Below, piece after piece: positions 9,804-17,714 of a stretch of DNA of 64,000 nt (the stretch's first letter is position 1; every line of letters begins with the position of its first letter). The DNA is taken from positions 1-64,000 of the forward strand of contig JBAQYM010000202.1 of NCBI GenBank assembly GCA_049300095.1. The letters are read 5' to 3'. Origin of the DNA: SbD1 sp049300095. GTDB taxonomy: Bacteria; Desulfobacterota; Syntrophobacteria; Syntrophobacterales; Syntrophobacteraceae. The position numbers were made by a program, and so were the translations under genes. The notes under the pieces are model-generated. The model saw only the letters and a program-made list of their open reading frames with translations. It was not told where the DNA came from and did not search any database.

Positions 9804-10424
9804 TTATACGATAGAACCCGATCTTTGACGGTAGTTTCTCAAAAGCCCCATCACCACCCCCACAACCTCCACCTCATCGGCAGCTACCCGGATAGGCTTC
9901 ATGCTCTCATTTGCGGGGCGGAGTTCTATCTCTTTTCCGTGGTGATAGAACTTCTTGACCGTTGACTCCCCATTCACAAGGGCCACCACGGTTTGCCCGC
10001 TTTCCGCATGAGGCTGCCTGGTAATGACCAGGATGTCCCCATTCCGGATGCCCTCGTCAATCATGGAGTCCCCCTTGACTCGCAGGGCGAAATTGCCTCC
10101 ATGTCCAAGGAAATCTTCCGGCACTTCAATGGATTCAGGCACCTCGACGGCCTCGATAGGGGTCCCCGCCGCCACAACTCCGAGAAATGGAATGACTCCG
10201 CTTCCGGTTTGGAGAGGGACCAGCTCCAGGGCGCGTTTCTTGTTTTTCCAGGGAATCCTGAGATAGCCTCTTTCCTCTATCTGCTTGAGATGCTTGAAGA
10301 CGGCGTTCAAGGATTGGAACCCGAGATTGCTTCGGATCTCCTCGTAGGATGGGGCGTAGCCATGCTGATCGATATAGCCTCGCACAAACCGGTATACCCG
10401 TTCCTGGGCCGGGGTGAGCCCCAT
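9804..10424 (-). CDS. lexA: LexA SOS repressor
   Basis: A transcriptional repressor and self-cleaving serine protease of 206 residues, the normal LexA length. I start at 10424 (MGLTPAQERVYRFV) because GGGAGG lies 7 nt upstream; a longer in-frame start at 10454 would overlap the previous gene. Residues 1-65 are the winged-helix domain (APSYEEIRSNLG, residues 24-35). The cleavage site is A86-G87 in VVAAGTP, the catalytic serine is S120 in GDSM and the lysine is K157 in STVKKF, all intact. It follows a hypothetical gene by 23 nt on the same strand and likely forms an operon with it. Given the divergent DNA-binding helix between lineages, the operator cannot be predicted. Confidence 0.92.
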   Translation of the reverse strand: MGLTPAQERVYRFVRGYIDQHGYAPSYEEIRSNLGFQSLNAVFKHLKQIEERGYLRIPWKNKKRALELVPLQTGSGVIPFLGVVAAGTPIEAVEVPESIEVPEDFLGHGGNFALRVKGDSMIDEGIRNGDILVITRQPHAESGQTVVALVNGESTVKKFYHHGKEIELRPANESMKPIRVAADEVEVVGVVMGLLRNYRQRSGSIV

Positions 10425-10447
10425 AGAATGTCCTCCCGACGTATGGG

Positions 10448-11116
10448 TCAGCATGAATACCCGAACCGCACCGCCTTCTCCCGCAAGGACCCCAGGAAAT
10501 GCAGGTCGGCGGGCGAGGCCCTGTGTCCTTTTTCCTCGATGAACCTGATCAGGCCGAGGATTTTTGAAATCCTCGGAGACACGACATCATAGCCGTTTTC
10601 CCTGGATTTTCCACTTCTATCGCCGGATTGCACGAACCGACCCTGGAATCTGAGAAACTCCTCGCCGGACTCAAAGACCTCTCCGTGCCAGAAGTCTTTG
10701 TAGACTTTTGTCGAGCCTTCATCAATGCGCCGCGCCGTCTCCACTATATTGATGCAAGCCTGTTCCCTGACCGTTCGGAAGAGATATCCCCAAGTCTCCC
10801 TCTCGCCGAGATAACCGAAAGGAGCGGGGAGTTCATGATCAAAGCAGTACGACCGTTTGAAAAACGGCCACTTGAAGATCGGAGAGCCCGGCCGCGGAAG
10901 GCCATTACGCCCGACCTGGACGACAAACTCGGGAAGCTCGCCATGTTCCCCCCACTCCTTGTGGGCGGATTTGACAGAGCGGTCCACCATCTCTTGCGAA
11001 TCCTGCCAAAGGGCGTGCTCGACGGCAAGCTGGAGCAAGTGGATGGTTTCCCGTATCCCATTTTGGGCAAGCACCACAACAGCCCTTTTTTTCAATGTAT
11101 AAAGGTCAACGCTCAT
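10448..11116 (-). CDS. Unknown protein co-transcribed with lexA
   Basis: A soluble 222-residue protein I do not recognise. The start MSVDLYTLKK has GGGGGAAAG directly upstream. There is no signal peptide or membrane helix. The N-terminal third is helical with HLLQLAVEHALWQDSQEMVDR; the middle has aromatic-rich FKWPFFKRSYCFDHELPAPFG; the C-terminus has a helical segment PRISKILGLIRFIEEKGHRA. It is driven by a strong-looking promoter at 11230-11259 and ends 23 nt before lexA, so it may be under SOS control, but this is inference from position only. Confidence 0.7.
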   Translation of the reverse strand: MSVDLYTLKKRAVVVLAQNGIRETIHLLQLAVEHALWQDSQEMVDRSVKSAHKEWGEHGELPEFVVQVGRNGLPRPGSPIFKWPFFKRSYCFDHELPAPFGYLGERETWGYLFRTVREQACINIVETARRIDEGSTKVYKDFWHGEVFESGEEFLRFQGRFVQSGDRSGKSRENGYDVVSPRISKILGLIRFIEEKGHRASPADLHFLGSLREKAVRFGYSC

Positions 11117-11229
11117 CTTTCCCCCTCGAGACTTCTCCGTTTGTGGTCCAACTAAATTTTTTCAGCCCGTTTACGCTCGCCCGCTTTTTTGAAAGAGGAT
11201 GCGATTCGCGCCTCCTCGGTGGTGAGGTG

Positions 11230-11259
11230 AATATAAGGTGAAAGTTAGTCCGGTGTCAA
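11230..11259 (-). promoter_or_regulatory. Sigma-70-type promoter for the lexA operon
   Basis: On the minus strand, TTGACA (11259-11254), an 18-nt spacer and TATATT (11235-11230). It is 114 nt upstream of the first start codon of the unknown-lexA pair. The -35 box is a perfect match and the -10 box has one difference from consensus. Confidence 0.7.
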
Positions 11260-11377
11260 GTATTTTTTTGTTTGTCTAAAGACGGCGGGAACGGGGGCGG
11301 CGACCGGGGAAACGACGGGTGCACGCGCCACCGCCCCATAATGTGTGGCGCAACAGGTCGGAAGGAGGCCTGCGGAC

Positions 11378-11406
11378 TTGACATTTCCGCTCGGAGCTAA
11401 TAAGAA
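11378..11406 (+). promoter_or_regulatory. Sigma-70-type promoter of the riboswitch leader
   Basis: TTGACA at 11378-11383, a 17-nt spacer and TAAGAA at 11401-11406. It lies just upstream of the cobalamin aptamer, so the leader RNA should begin near 11413. It diverges from the lexA-operon promoter about 120 bp away. Confidence 0.7.
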
Positions 11407-11429
11407 TTCCTGGACCTTTTTAAATACAC

Positions 11430-11593
11430 GGAGTTCAGTAACGGAACACGGTGCAAGTCCGTGACGGTCCCGCCGCTGTGACCGGGGACGCAGATCAGAG
11501 TTATGAGCCACTGTACGGGGCGTAGTCCGTACCGGTATGGGAAGGCTATGATCTGGCGGATGATCCGGAAGTCAGAAGACGACTGAGCGTCCC
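11430..11593 (+). promoter_or_regulatory. Cobalamin riboswitch aptamer
   Basis: The class hallmarks are present in order: an early core GGTGCAAGTCC at 11450-11460, the conserved GGTCCCGCCGCTGTGA at about 11466-11481, and the B12 box GGAAGTCAGAAGAC at 11567-11580. Between them several short complementary arms can form the peripheral helices. The bases match the adenosylcobalamin-type consensus (CCCGCCxCTGTGA and GTCAGAAGAC) closely. An intrinsic terminator follows at 11615-11656, so cobalamin binding should cause premature termination and repress the dehydrogenase/TrpD-like pair. Confidence 0.93.
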
Positions 11594-11614
11594 ATGTCAA
11601 GGAATCTGATGGCA

Positions 11615-11656
11615 AAGGGTTCCGGTAGCCGTGTCGCGGCTGTCGGAACCCTTTTT
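11615..11656 (+). terminator. Riboswitch-linked attenuator terminator
   Basis: GGGTTCCGGTAGCC (11617-11630) pairs with GGCTGTCGGAACCC (11638-11651), followed by TTTTT at 11652-11656. It sits between the B12 box and the start codon at 11685 and is the likely expression platform of the cobalamin riboswitch. Confidence 0.88.
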
Positions 11657-11684
11657 CCGTTTTTCAGGGGGGTGGATCAGACCC

Positions 11685-12656
11685 ATGGAAATGTCGGCTA
11701 TCCTGGTCAAAGATATCGGCGCTTTTGAACTGACGACGGTCCCGGTGCGAGACCTTGAAGATGATGAGGTGCTGATTGAAGTCGAGGTGACCGGTCTGTG
11801 CCGAACGGACCTTAAACTAATACGTGTGGGACACCGCGATCTTACGCTGCCGAGGATACCGGGCGAAGAGGTTGTCGGCGTTATCCGAAGGAAGGGCGGC
11901 AATGTGTCCGCGTTGCACGAGGGCTCCAGGGTTTATGTGTACCCGGGCCTGTGGTGCGGCCGTTGCGTGGCTTGTCGGACAGGAGCGGAAAACCTGTGCC
12001 GGGGAATGCAAATCATGGGGTTTCACCGGGATGGCGGGTTTGCGGAGTATGTCATCGCGCCCGCAAAGAGCGTTATTCCAGTGCCGGATGGTCTCAGTGC
12101 TGAACGGGCCGTATTTGCCGAGCCACTTTCCTGCTGCCTCAACGCCCTTGAACTGGCTCGCCTCGGCAAAGGGGAAACCGTGGGCATCTGGGGCGCCGGT
12201 CCCGCTGGGACCCTGCTTGCGAGAGCATCCCGGACGATGGGGGCCGAACCTTTTGCCATCGAGCCGGATCGGCGGCGCGGAGAGATCGCTCAAGGAATCG
12301 CCTGCCGCGGGAGCGAGAAATTTGATGTTTGCATCGTTGCGGTCGGATCGGGACAGGCCTACCGGGAAGCGTTCGGGGCGATGAACCCGCGCGGGCGCCT
12401 TGTGATCTTCTCGGGGCTGCATGCGTCGGAAGATGAAATGCCCCTTAGCCTAAACCAGTTGCACTACCACGAGCAAACCATAGTGGGTGCTTACGGATGC
12501 AGCTTCAGGCATGGCGTTCAGGCACTGCGCCTGATCTCCACGGGAGCGGTCGCCGTTGAAGACATGATCTCGCACCGAATGGCTCTGGGCGATCTGGAAC
12601 AAGCACTGCAAATCGTTGAAGACCGTAAGGGCATGAAGGTCCTACTCTACCCTTGA
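11685..12656 (+). CDS. MDR-family dehydrogenase under a B12 riboswitch
   Basis: A 323-residue medium-chain dehydrogenase/reductase. Start at 11685 follows GGGGGGTGG; the open frame extends upstream only into the terminator hairpin. C91, C94, C97 and C105 (WCGRCVAC...LC) form the structural zinc lobe. Catalytic-site residues are partly altered: C39 in GLCRTD is present, but the usual PGHE is PGEE (residues 59-62), so the canonical histidine ligand is replaced by glutamate. The Rossmann motif WGAGPAG is intact. The enzyme is expected to oxidise or reduce an alcohol/aldehyde-type substrate with NAD(P). The riboswitch places it in cobalamin economy: either making part of a cobamide or replacing a B12-dependent function. 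The substrate is unknown. Confidence 0.85.
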   Translation: MEMSAILVKDIGAFELTTVPVRDLEDDEVLIEVEVTGLCRTDLKLIRVGHRDLTLPRIPGEEVVGVIRRKGGNVSALHEGSRVYVYPGLWCGRCVACRTGAENLCRGMQIMGFHRDGGFAEYVIAPAKSVIPVPDGLSAERAVFAEPLSCCLNALELARLGKGETVGIWGAGPAGTLLARASRTMGAEPFAIEPDRRRGEIAQGIACRGSEKFDVCIVAVGSGQAYREAFGAMNPRGRLVIFSGLHASEDEMPLSLNQLHYHEQTIVGAYGCSFRHGVQALRLISTGAVAVEDMISHRMALGDLEQALQIVEDRKGMKVLLYP

Positions 12657-12702
12657 GTGGTACGATCTCGGGGGAGCACGGGCAACACGGGAGAAATGGA
12701 AG

Positions 12703-13848
12703 ATGGCATGGTCGGAAGGATCGTTGAGAGAATTCGGTGCGAATATCCAGAGGCTTATCCGCAAGGAGGACCTTAACCGCGCGGAAAGCTACGAGATGTT
12801 TCGGCAGATTTTGCTGAATGAGCAGCCGGATTTACAGCAGGGCGCATTCCTTTCCGCCCTGGTGTCGAAGGGTGAGACGCACCTGGAGATTGCCGGCGCG
12901 TGGCAGGCCATCGTCGAGCACGACACAGCCCTTATTGGCGATGAATTCGACCGCCCCCTGGTCGAAAATTCCGGGACCGGCATGGATCAGCTCAAGACAT
13001 TCAACGTGAGCACGGCCGCATCGGTGGTTGCCGCGGCCGGGGGCGCTCGTCTTGCCCGGCATGGCGCGCGGGCCCTCACATCTTCTTGTGGCACGGTGGA
13101 TCTGCTCGAGAGAATTGGCATCGACGTCGAGTGCGAACTGGAAATAGTCGTTGCGAGCATAAAGAAAGAGGGAATCGGCTTGTTTAACGGCACAAGCTCT
13201 AAAGTCCATCCGCAATCGCTCGGGCGGATTCTCAGTCAGATCCGGTTCGGGTCCACTCTCAATATCGCCGCGTCGCTGGCAAGCCCGTGTCGTCCCACGC
13301 ATGCGCTGCGGGGCGTGTATTCGGCGGAGTTGGTCCCGAGGGTGAGCGAGGTGATGAAAGAGATCGGCTACGAGCGGGCGATGATCGTGCACGGGTTTGA
13401 TGCAACGAAAAAGAAGGGAATGGACGAGATCTCGACCATAGGAGAGACTTTGGTCTGTGAGTTCCTCCCCGGTGGAGAGGAGCAAACATTTCTGCTGGCC
13501 CCGGAAGATGTCGGCCTCAAGCGGGCTGACTACTCAGACATAGCGGCAACCGGAGACGTCCGAAAAGAGGTCGTTCGATTCATGAAGGTGATCAGTGGGA
13601 CCGGGCACCCTCAATGCATTGACATGACGTGTCTCAACGCGGGCGCGATCCTCTATCTGGTGGGCAAAGCCGAAGATATACGGATGGGCGTTGAAATGAG
13701 CCGTGAGATCATAGAAACAGGCAAGGCCCTGGCCAAACTCACCCGCTGGATTTCAGTTCAGGCCGACCCGTCGGGAAAGGGCCCGGTAAAGTACCTGAAT
13801 GCGGCCGCCGAGGCGGGCATAAGGGCGGAAGTGGCCGCGCTGTTGTAG
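12703..13848 (+). CDS. TrpD-family phosphoribosyltransferase paralogue
   Basis: A 381-residue protein of the anthranilate phosphoribosyltransferase / nucleoside phosphorylase class III fold. The PRPP-binding glycine loop is GTGMD (91-95) in place of the common GTGGD, followed by TFNVST (99-104), RHGAR (119-123, usual KHGNR) and SSCGTVDLLE (127-136). The metal-binding acidic pair is at D241-E242, preceded by a KKK-containing insert. Family members join PRPP and an aromatic acid or base. No other trp genes are nearby and the gene lies 46 nt after the riboswitch-controlled dehydrogenase, so ordinary tryptophan synthesis seems unlikely. A role in making or attaching a cobamide lower ligand, or in a B12-sparing pathway, is my inference. 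Confidence 0.85.
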   Translation: MAWSEGSLREFGANIQRLIRKEDLNRAESYEMFRQILLNEQPDLQQGAFLSALVSKGETHLEIAGAWQAIVEHDTALIGDEFDRPLVENSGTGMDQLKTFNVSTAASVVAAAGGARLARHGARALTSSCGTVDLLERIGIDVECELEIVVASIKKEGIGLFNGTSSKVHPQSLGRILSQIRFGSTLNIAASLASPCRPTHALRGVYSAELVPRVSEVMKEIGYERAMIVHGFDATKKKGMDEISTIGETLVCEFLPGGEEQTFLLAPEDVGLKRADYSDIAATGDVRKEVVRFMKVISGTGHPQCIDMTCLNAGAILYLVGKAEDIRMGVEMSREIIETGKALAKLTRWISVQADPSGKGPVKYLNAAAEAGIRAEVAALL

Positions 13849-14396
13849 GACCCATCGATGCCCTTGGGACTATGTTGGGCCTGTTCGGCATGAGCGGGAA
13901 TCATGGCGCACGTCCCTGGCTGCCGGTGGAACATTAAGAGCTTGTCCGTAAATAACCCAGTCGACTGCGAGCACAGCCTTACGGGTTGCTGTCCAATCAC
14001 ATACGACAGATTACCCATGCAACTGAAGTTCGGCTCGGGTCGTCAAAACCGTCATTCCCTGTTTGAGTGCTTTTGGGCGGGAATCCAGTGTCTTGCTTTG
14101 CGCAACAGACCGAAAATACGCTGGATTCCCGCCCAAAAGCACTCAAACAGGGAATGACGATCCGTAGATCCCGACGTGTTCGCAGACCGCTTGGAATTCT
14201 GAGCTATGCCACTGGGCAACAGATCCTAAAATCGCTTCACAGGCTACTTACGGACAAGTTCTAAGTGAACAGTATTGGAGTCAGCCGGCCGGCAAGGAAG
14301 AGCGGCCGCTCTCTCGATACGGGGCACGGCGGGCTAATCGATGGTAGAATGGATCGCGAAGAGACGGAGGACCGAAATGCGAGATGGTATTGAGAA
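13849..14396. other. Intergenic region containing MITE copy 1
   Basis: Apart from the mobile element at 13938-14261 and a short leader frame at 14377-14400, I see nothing coding. No terminator with a T-run is obvious directly after the TrpD-like gene. Confidence 0.6.
13938..14261. mobile_element. MITE-like element, copy 1
   Basis: A 324-bp non-coding element. Its ends are inverted repeats, GAGCTTGTCCGTAAATAA on the left and the complement of GAACTTGTCCGTAAGTAG on the right. TAA stands on both outer sides and is compatible with a 3-bp target duplication. Inside is a second inverted repeat with 39-bp arms at 14050-14088 and 14121-14159, including GTCATTCCC/GGGAATGAC. No transposase is encoded. 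A related copy lies at 29648-29966. The 3-bp TNA target recalls IS5-group elements, which is suggestive only. Confidence 0.85.
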
Positions 14397-14400
14397 ATGA
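14377..14400 (+). CDS. Possible 7-codon leader coupled to the rhomboid gene
   Basis: CGGAGG at 14365-14370 is the only good ribosome-binding site here and is best placed for the ATG at 14377, which opens MRDGIEK and stops with TGA at 14398-14400, overlapping the ATGATG start of the rhomboid gene. It may feed ribosomes to that gene by translational coupling, or it may be chance. Confidence 0.35.
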   Translation: MRDGIEK

Positions 14401-14948
14401 TGCAAATCCAAAGAAGCCTTGCAATTACTCTCAGTTGCATCGCGATTCTCTGGGCGGTGTATTTCGTGGGCCTTGTCTTGCCCGTTGATATTCGGATTTA
14501 TGGCATCAGACCACGGAGAATCGACGGCTTGCCGGGTCTGATATTTTCACCTTTCCTCCACTTCGGCCTCAGGCACTTACTCTCCAACACCTTGGCCCTG
14601 GCTCCCTTACTATTCTTTTCGTTGACGTACAGCATAAGACTCACCATGAAAGCCGTCATCATCATCGCCCTTATCGGGGGAGCCGGTGTCTGGCTTTTTG
14701 GACAGAGTCACACTGTGCACATCGGATCGAGCGGGATCGCCTTCGGTTTGATAGGCTATCTGCTCGCTATCGGTTTGTTTCGAAAAGAACTGTTGGCCGT
14801 GCTTGTTTCCTGTGTGGTGGCTTTCTATTACGGCTGGGTATTGTATTCCCTGGTGGCTGTTCTGCCTGGTGTGAGTTGGACGGGGCATTTCTTCGGTTTT
14901 GCATCCGGCGTTCTGGCCGCATGGTCCATGAAACAAGAGAGGCAATAG
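14397..14948 (+). CDS. Rhomboid-family intramembrane serine protease
   Basis: A 183-residue polytopic membrane protein with about six hydrophobic segments. The catalytic features of rhomboid proteases are present: H60-xxx-N64 in HLLSN, the GxSG serine motif as GSSG with S112, and H164 in TGHFFG. The family cleaves single-pass membrane proteins within the bilayer; the substrate here is unknown. It is a short, six-helix type without an extra cytoplasmic domain. No neighbouring gene is clearly related. Either of two adjacent ATG codons could be used. Confidence 0.85.
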   Translation: MMQIQRSLAITLSCIAILWAVYFVGLVLPVDIRIYGIRPRRIDGLPGLIFSPFLHFGLRHLLSNTLALAPLLFFSLTYSIRLTMKAVIIIALIGGAGVWLFGQSHTVHIGSSGIAFGLIGYLLAIGLFRKELLAVLVSCVVAFYYGWVLYSLVAVLPGVSWTGHFFGFASGVLAAWSMKQERQ

Positions 14949-15131
14949 GAGCGGTCTGTTTTTCGCCCGCGCGGTCTTCTTGATAATGGGACGGCTCGGG
15001 TGGGACACGGCTTCGTGAATCGAAACCACATTGCTCCCCGCAGGTGAATCTGTGGCTTCCTGGAGCGGGAAGTGGGTGAAAACGGCGGCTATATCTGTTC
15101 ACCATGGTGCTGATCTTATCCGGGAGCACTC

Positions 15132-15689
15132 TCATTTTACGATGGGAAGGACCTTGCGGAATTCTTCCGTATTGGCGCGCCTGGCCCATTGGAAGATAAC
15201 GATCTCCGCCGAGGTGATCACGGCCCCGGCCTCCCTGAGAAGGTCTATGGCGATATCGCGGTTTTGACTGGTCCGTGAAGCCACGCCATCCGCCACAAGC
15301 TGGAGGCGGTAACCTTTCGCGATGAGGTCCAGGCCCGTTTGCAGAACACAGACATGGGTCTCCATTCCAACGACCACGATCTGGCTGCGATGGTATGATT
15401 CGATCAATGGCGGGAAGTCCGTCTCAAGGCAGGCGCTGAAATGCTCCTTGTGAAACACCTTCGGAGACCTGATCCGGTCAAGGACTTCTTGAATGGTTCC
15501 CCCGAGTCCTTTGTTGTATTGTTCTGTCAGGAGAATCGGGATACCGAGGGCGTCCGCGGCTTGAGTAAGCTGATTCACCTTTCGGGCCACGTTCCGCCAC
15601 GTGTCGATTACCTTGAGCATCGCCCGCTGGATGTCGATAATCAGCAACAGGCAGTCTTCACGGGCGGCAACGAATTCATGCCGGTTCAT
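15132..15689 (-). CDS. Isochorismatase-fold cysteine hydrolase
   Basis: A cytoplasmic hydrolase of 185 residues with the alpha/beta fold of nicotinamidase, isochorismatase and related enzymes. The catalytic triad fits D19 (LLIIDIQ), K81 (FHKEHFSA) and C114 (VGMETHVCVLQT). The C-terminal half ADGVASRTSQNRDIA is typical for the YcaC-like/isochorismatase-like branch. The substrate cannot be assigned; the family covers amides, carbamates and vinyl ethers. GAGGGA lies just before the start. It stands alone with no obvious operon partner. Confidence 0.85.
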   Translation of the reverse strand: MNRHEFVAAREDCLLLIIDIQRAMLKVIDTWRNVARKVNQLTQAADALGIPILLTEQYNKGLGGTIQEVLDRIRSPKVFHKEHFSACLETDFPPLIESYHRSQIVVVGMETHVCVLQTGLDLIAKGYRLQLVADGVASRTSQNRDIAIDLLREAGAVITSAEIVIFQWARRANTEEFRKVLPIVK

Positions 15690-16021
15690 GGGTCCCTCGT
15701 TTCTGAGAAAATGATTGGAAAGGGCGGTCCGGTGCTGAGGGCGCGCACCTTCGATTGAGCGTCTCGCACCTCTTCAATGCCTCAACCGGATGTCCGGTAT
15801 TCCCCGGATTCAGCGCCCGACTCACGATCTATTTCGGCTTTGGAACTGCTCACCGCTTGTCGCCGACAATCTGCTGGAGTAATATGCCGCTCTCATCACT
15901 TTATGGATTCTACCAAAGCTAAACGCTCCGCGCACTTTCGTTTTTGAGGAATGGCATCATCCGATACAGACTTGCATGATTGACCGTCCGTGATTCAAGC
16001 CCCGCATACTGGAGAGAAGGG
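15690..16021. other. Intergenic region, nothing supported
   Basis: This 332-bp gap lies between divergently transcribed genes and should hold their promoters, but I see no box pair I would defend and no structured RNA or repeat. Confidence 0.4.
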
Positions 16022-16525
16022 ATGAAGCGGAACAAGCCTCCGACTCCTCAAGCACCCGTGACGCCCGGTGAGCCGGCGCCGCCGGAAGCTCCGGCACGGC
16101 CGGCCAAGCCGAAGAAGTACCGCAAGACCACGCTAATCGTCCTCGGAGTGGCAATGACCGGGCTTATCATCTGGTCGCTCTCGGATGACGAGCCGCCTCC
16201 GGAGGAGCGACGGTGCGTCGACCCGAAGACCGGCAAAGTGGTTCAGGAGTACTACTGCGAGGATGATGAAACAAAGAGACGCTATGCCCCGACCTACGGC
16301 GGCTGGGGCGGCGGCATGCATTTCTGGTATTACGGGGGGGCCGGGTACAATGTGGGAGATTCGGCGAACGGAGGGTCCAGGACGCCTCCAAGAGGCTATG
16401 TGGCGAGGGGTGTTTCCTACACGGGGTCCGGTTCTTCCCGCGCGTCGAGTTCCAGTCGATCGTCATCGAGCGTCCGGGGTGGTTTCGGCAGTTCGGCATC
16501 GGCGCACGGCGCCGGTGGCAGTTGA
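16022..16525 (+). CDS. Membrane-anchored protein with Ser/Gly-rich tail, YgiB/YjfM-like position
   Basis: A 167-residue protein. The start at 16022 follows GGAGAGAAGGG. Residues 1-33 are Pro/Ala/Lys-rich, followed by one transmembrane helix (TTLIVLGVAMTGLIIWSL), then two cysteines (RRCVDP, YYCED) and a low-complexity tail rich in Gly, Ser and Arg ending near GGFGSSASAHGAGG. The layout and position directly before a glutathionylspermidine-synthase-like gene resemble YgiB/YjfM (DUF1190) of enterobacteria; similarity is in architecture more than in sequence. It lies 19 nt from the next gene and is likely co-transcribed with it. Confidence 0.7.
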   Translation: MKRNKPPTPQAPVTPGEPAPPEAPARPAKPKKYRKTTLIVLGVAMTGLIIWSLSDDEPPPEERRCVDPKTGKVVQEYYCEDDETKRRYAPTYGGWGGGMHFWYYGGAGYNVGDSANGGSRTPPRGYVARGVSYTGSGSSRASSSSRSSSSVRGGFGSSASAHGAGGS

Positions 16526-16544
16526 TGGGGGAAAGGGCCCGAGT

Positions 16545-17687
16545 ATGAAACGAGTTCCTATCAAGCCGCGGCGGAATTGGCGGGAAAAAGTGGAAGAAAC
16601 CGGCCTGCTCTTCCACCATACGGCGGAAGGCCCGTATTGGAACGAAAACTCGTATTATGACTTCAGCGCGGCGCAAATCGATGAACTGGACGATGCGGCA
16701 AACGAGCTTCACCGTCTGTGCCTGAAAGCTGTTCAACATGTAATTGACTACAACCGTTTCCAGGAGCTTTCCGTACCTCCTTTGGCGGTCCCCGCCATAA
16801 AGGCGTCCTGGGAGGAAAAGCAGCCGACTATTTGCGGCCGATTCGACTTCGCCTATGACGGGGTAAACCCGCCCAGGATGCTCGAATACAACGCGGATAC
16901 TCCCACGTCTCTCCTGGAAGCCGGTGTGACCCAGTGGTTCTGGCTGCAAGAGCGGTTCCCGGAGGCCGATCAGTTCAACTCCATCCATGAAAAGTTGGAG
17001 GAATGCTGGCGGAATTCAGATCATCTTAGGAAAAGCGGCGGCGGAAAAATCCACTTTGCATGCGTTTCCGAGCATGTGGAGGACCTTGTCACGGTGACCT
17101 ACCTGCGTGATACGGCCGGAAACCAGGGGTTCGAAACCGACCTGGTCTACATGGAAGACATCGGCTGGGACCCCTCGGGGCGCCGGTTCACCGACCTCCA
17201 GGACCTAACCATACGCAATATCTTCAAGCTCTACCCCTGGGAATGGATCGTTGCCGAGCAGTTCGGCCCGCATGTGCTGGAGACCTACCAGGAAATGAAC
17301 TGGATCGAGCCGATCTGGAAAATGATACTGTCCAACAAGGGTATTCTCCCGATTTTGTGGCAGCTTAATCCGGGACACCCCAATCTGCTCGAGGCCTATT
17401 TCGACGAACCGAAAGGCATGACCGATTATGTCCGGAAGCCGAAACTCTCCCGCGAGGGCTCCAACATCTCCATTTTCCGGAATGGCGGTGAGCTTCACAC
17501 CGCGGGGACTTACGGCGAGGAAGGATACATCTGCCAGTCCATTGCCCCGATACCCTGTCTGGCCGGAAGCTACCCAGTCCTGGGGTGCTGGATCATAGGG
17601 GGTAAATCGGCCGGGATGGGGATACGGGAGACTTCGGGGCCCATTACATTCAAGCATGATCGCTTTGTGCCGCATCTTTTCGGGTGA
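16545..17687 (+). CDS. Glutathionylspermidine-synthase-like ATP-grasp protein (YgiC/YjfC type)
   Basis: A 380-residue ATP-grasp ligase homologue. The ATG at 16545 follows GGGGGAAAGG; the frame is open further upstream but that part overlaps the previous gene. RVPIKPRRNW at the start, GRFDFAYDG, LEYNADTPTSLLEAG and the C-terminal EEGYICQ and GMGIRE stretches are characteristic of the synthetase domain of glutathionylspermidine synthase and of YgiC/YjfC. It lacks the amidase half of the bifunctional E. coli enzyme. YgiC/YjfC are reported not to make glutathionylspermidine, so an amide-bond-forming role on an unknown substrate is safest. It belongs to a cassette with the upstream DUF1190-like and downstream DUF350 genes. 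Confidence 0.88.
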   Translation: MKRVPIKPRRNWREKVEETGLLFHHTAEGPYWNENSYYDFSAAQIDELDDAANELHRLCLKAVQHVIDYNRFQELSVPPLAVPAIKASWEEKQPTICGRFDFAYDGVNPPRMLEYNADTPTSLLEAGVTQWFWLQERFPEADQFNSIHEKLEECWRNSDHLRKSGGGKIHFACVSEHVEDLVTVTYLRDTAGNQGFETDLVYMEDIGWDPSGRRFTDLQDLTIRNIFKLYPWEWIVAEQFGPHVLETYQEMNWIEPIWKMILSNKGILPILWQLNPGHPNLLEAYFDEPKGMTDYVRKPKLSREGSNISIFRNGGELHTAGTYGEEGYICQSIAPIPCLAGSYPVLGCWIIGGKSAGMGIRETSGPITFKHDRFVPHLFG

Positions 17688-17714
17688 TCTTTTCCGAAAA
17701 ACAGGGAGAAGAAC

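Noticed and set aside
11397..11615. Minus-strand frames across the riboswitch
   Set aside because: The sequence is explained by the cobalamin aptamer and its terminator on the plus strand.
14050..14159. Inner inverted repeat of the MITE considered as a CRISPR-like unit or terminator
   Set aside because: It occurs once per element, has no spacer periodicity and no T-run; no CRISPR array or cas gene was seen anywhere in the window.
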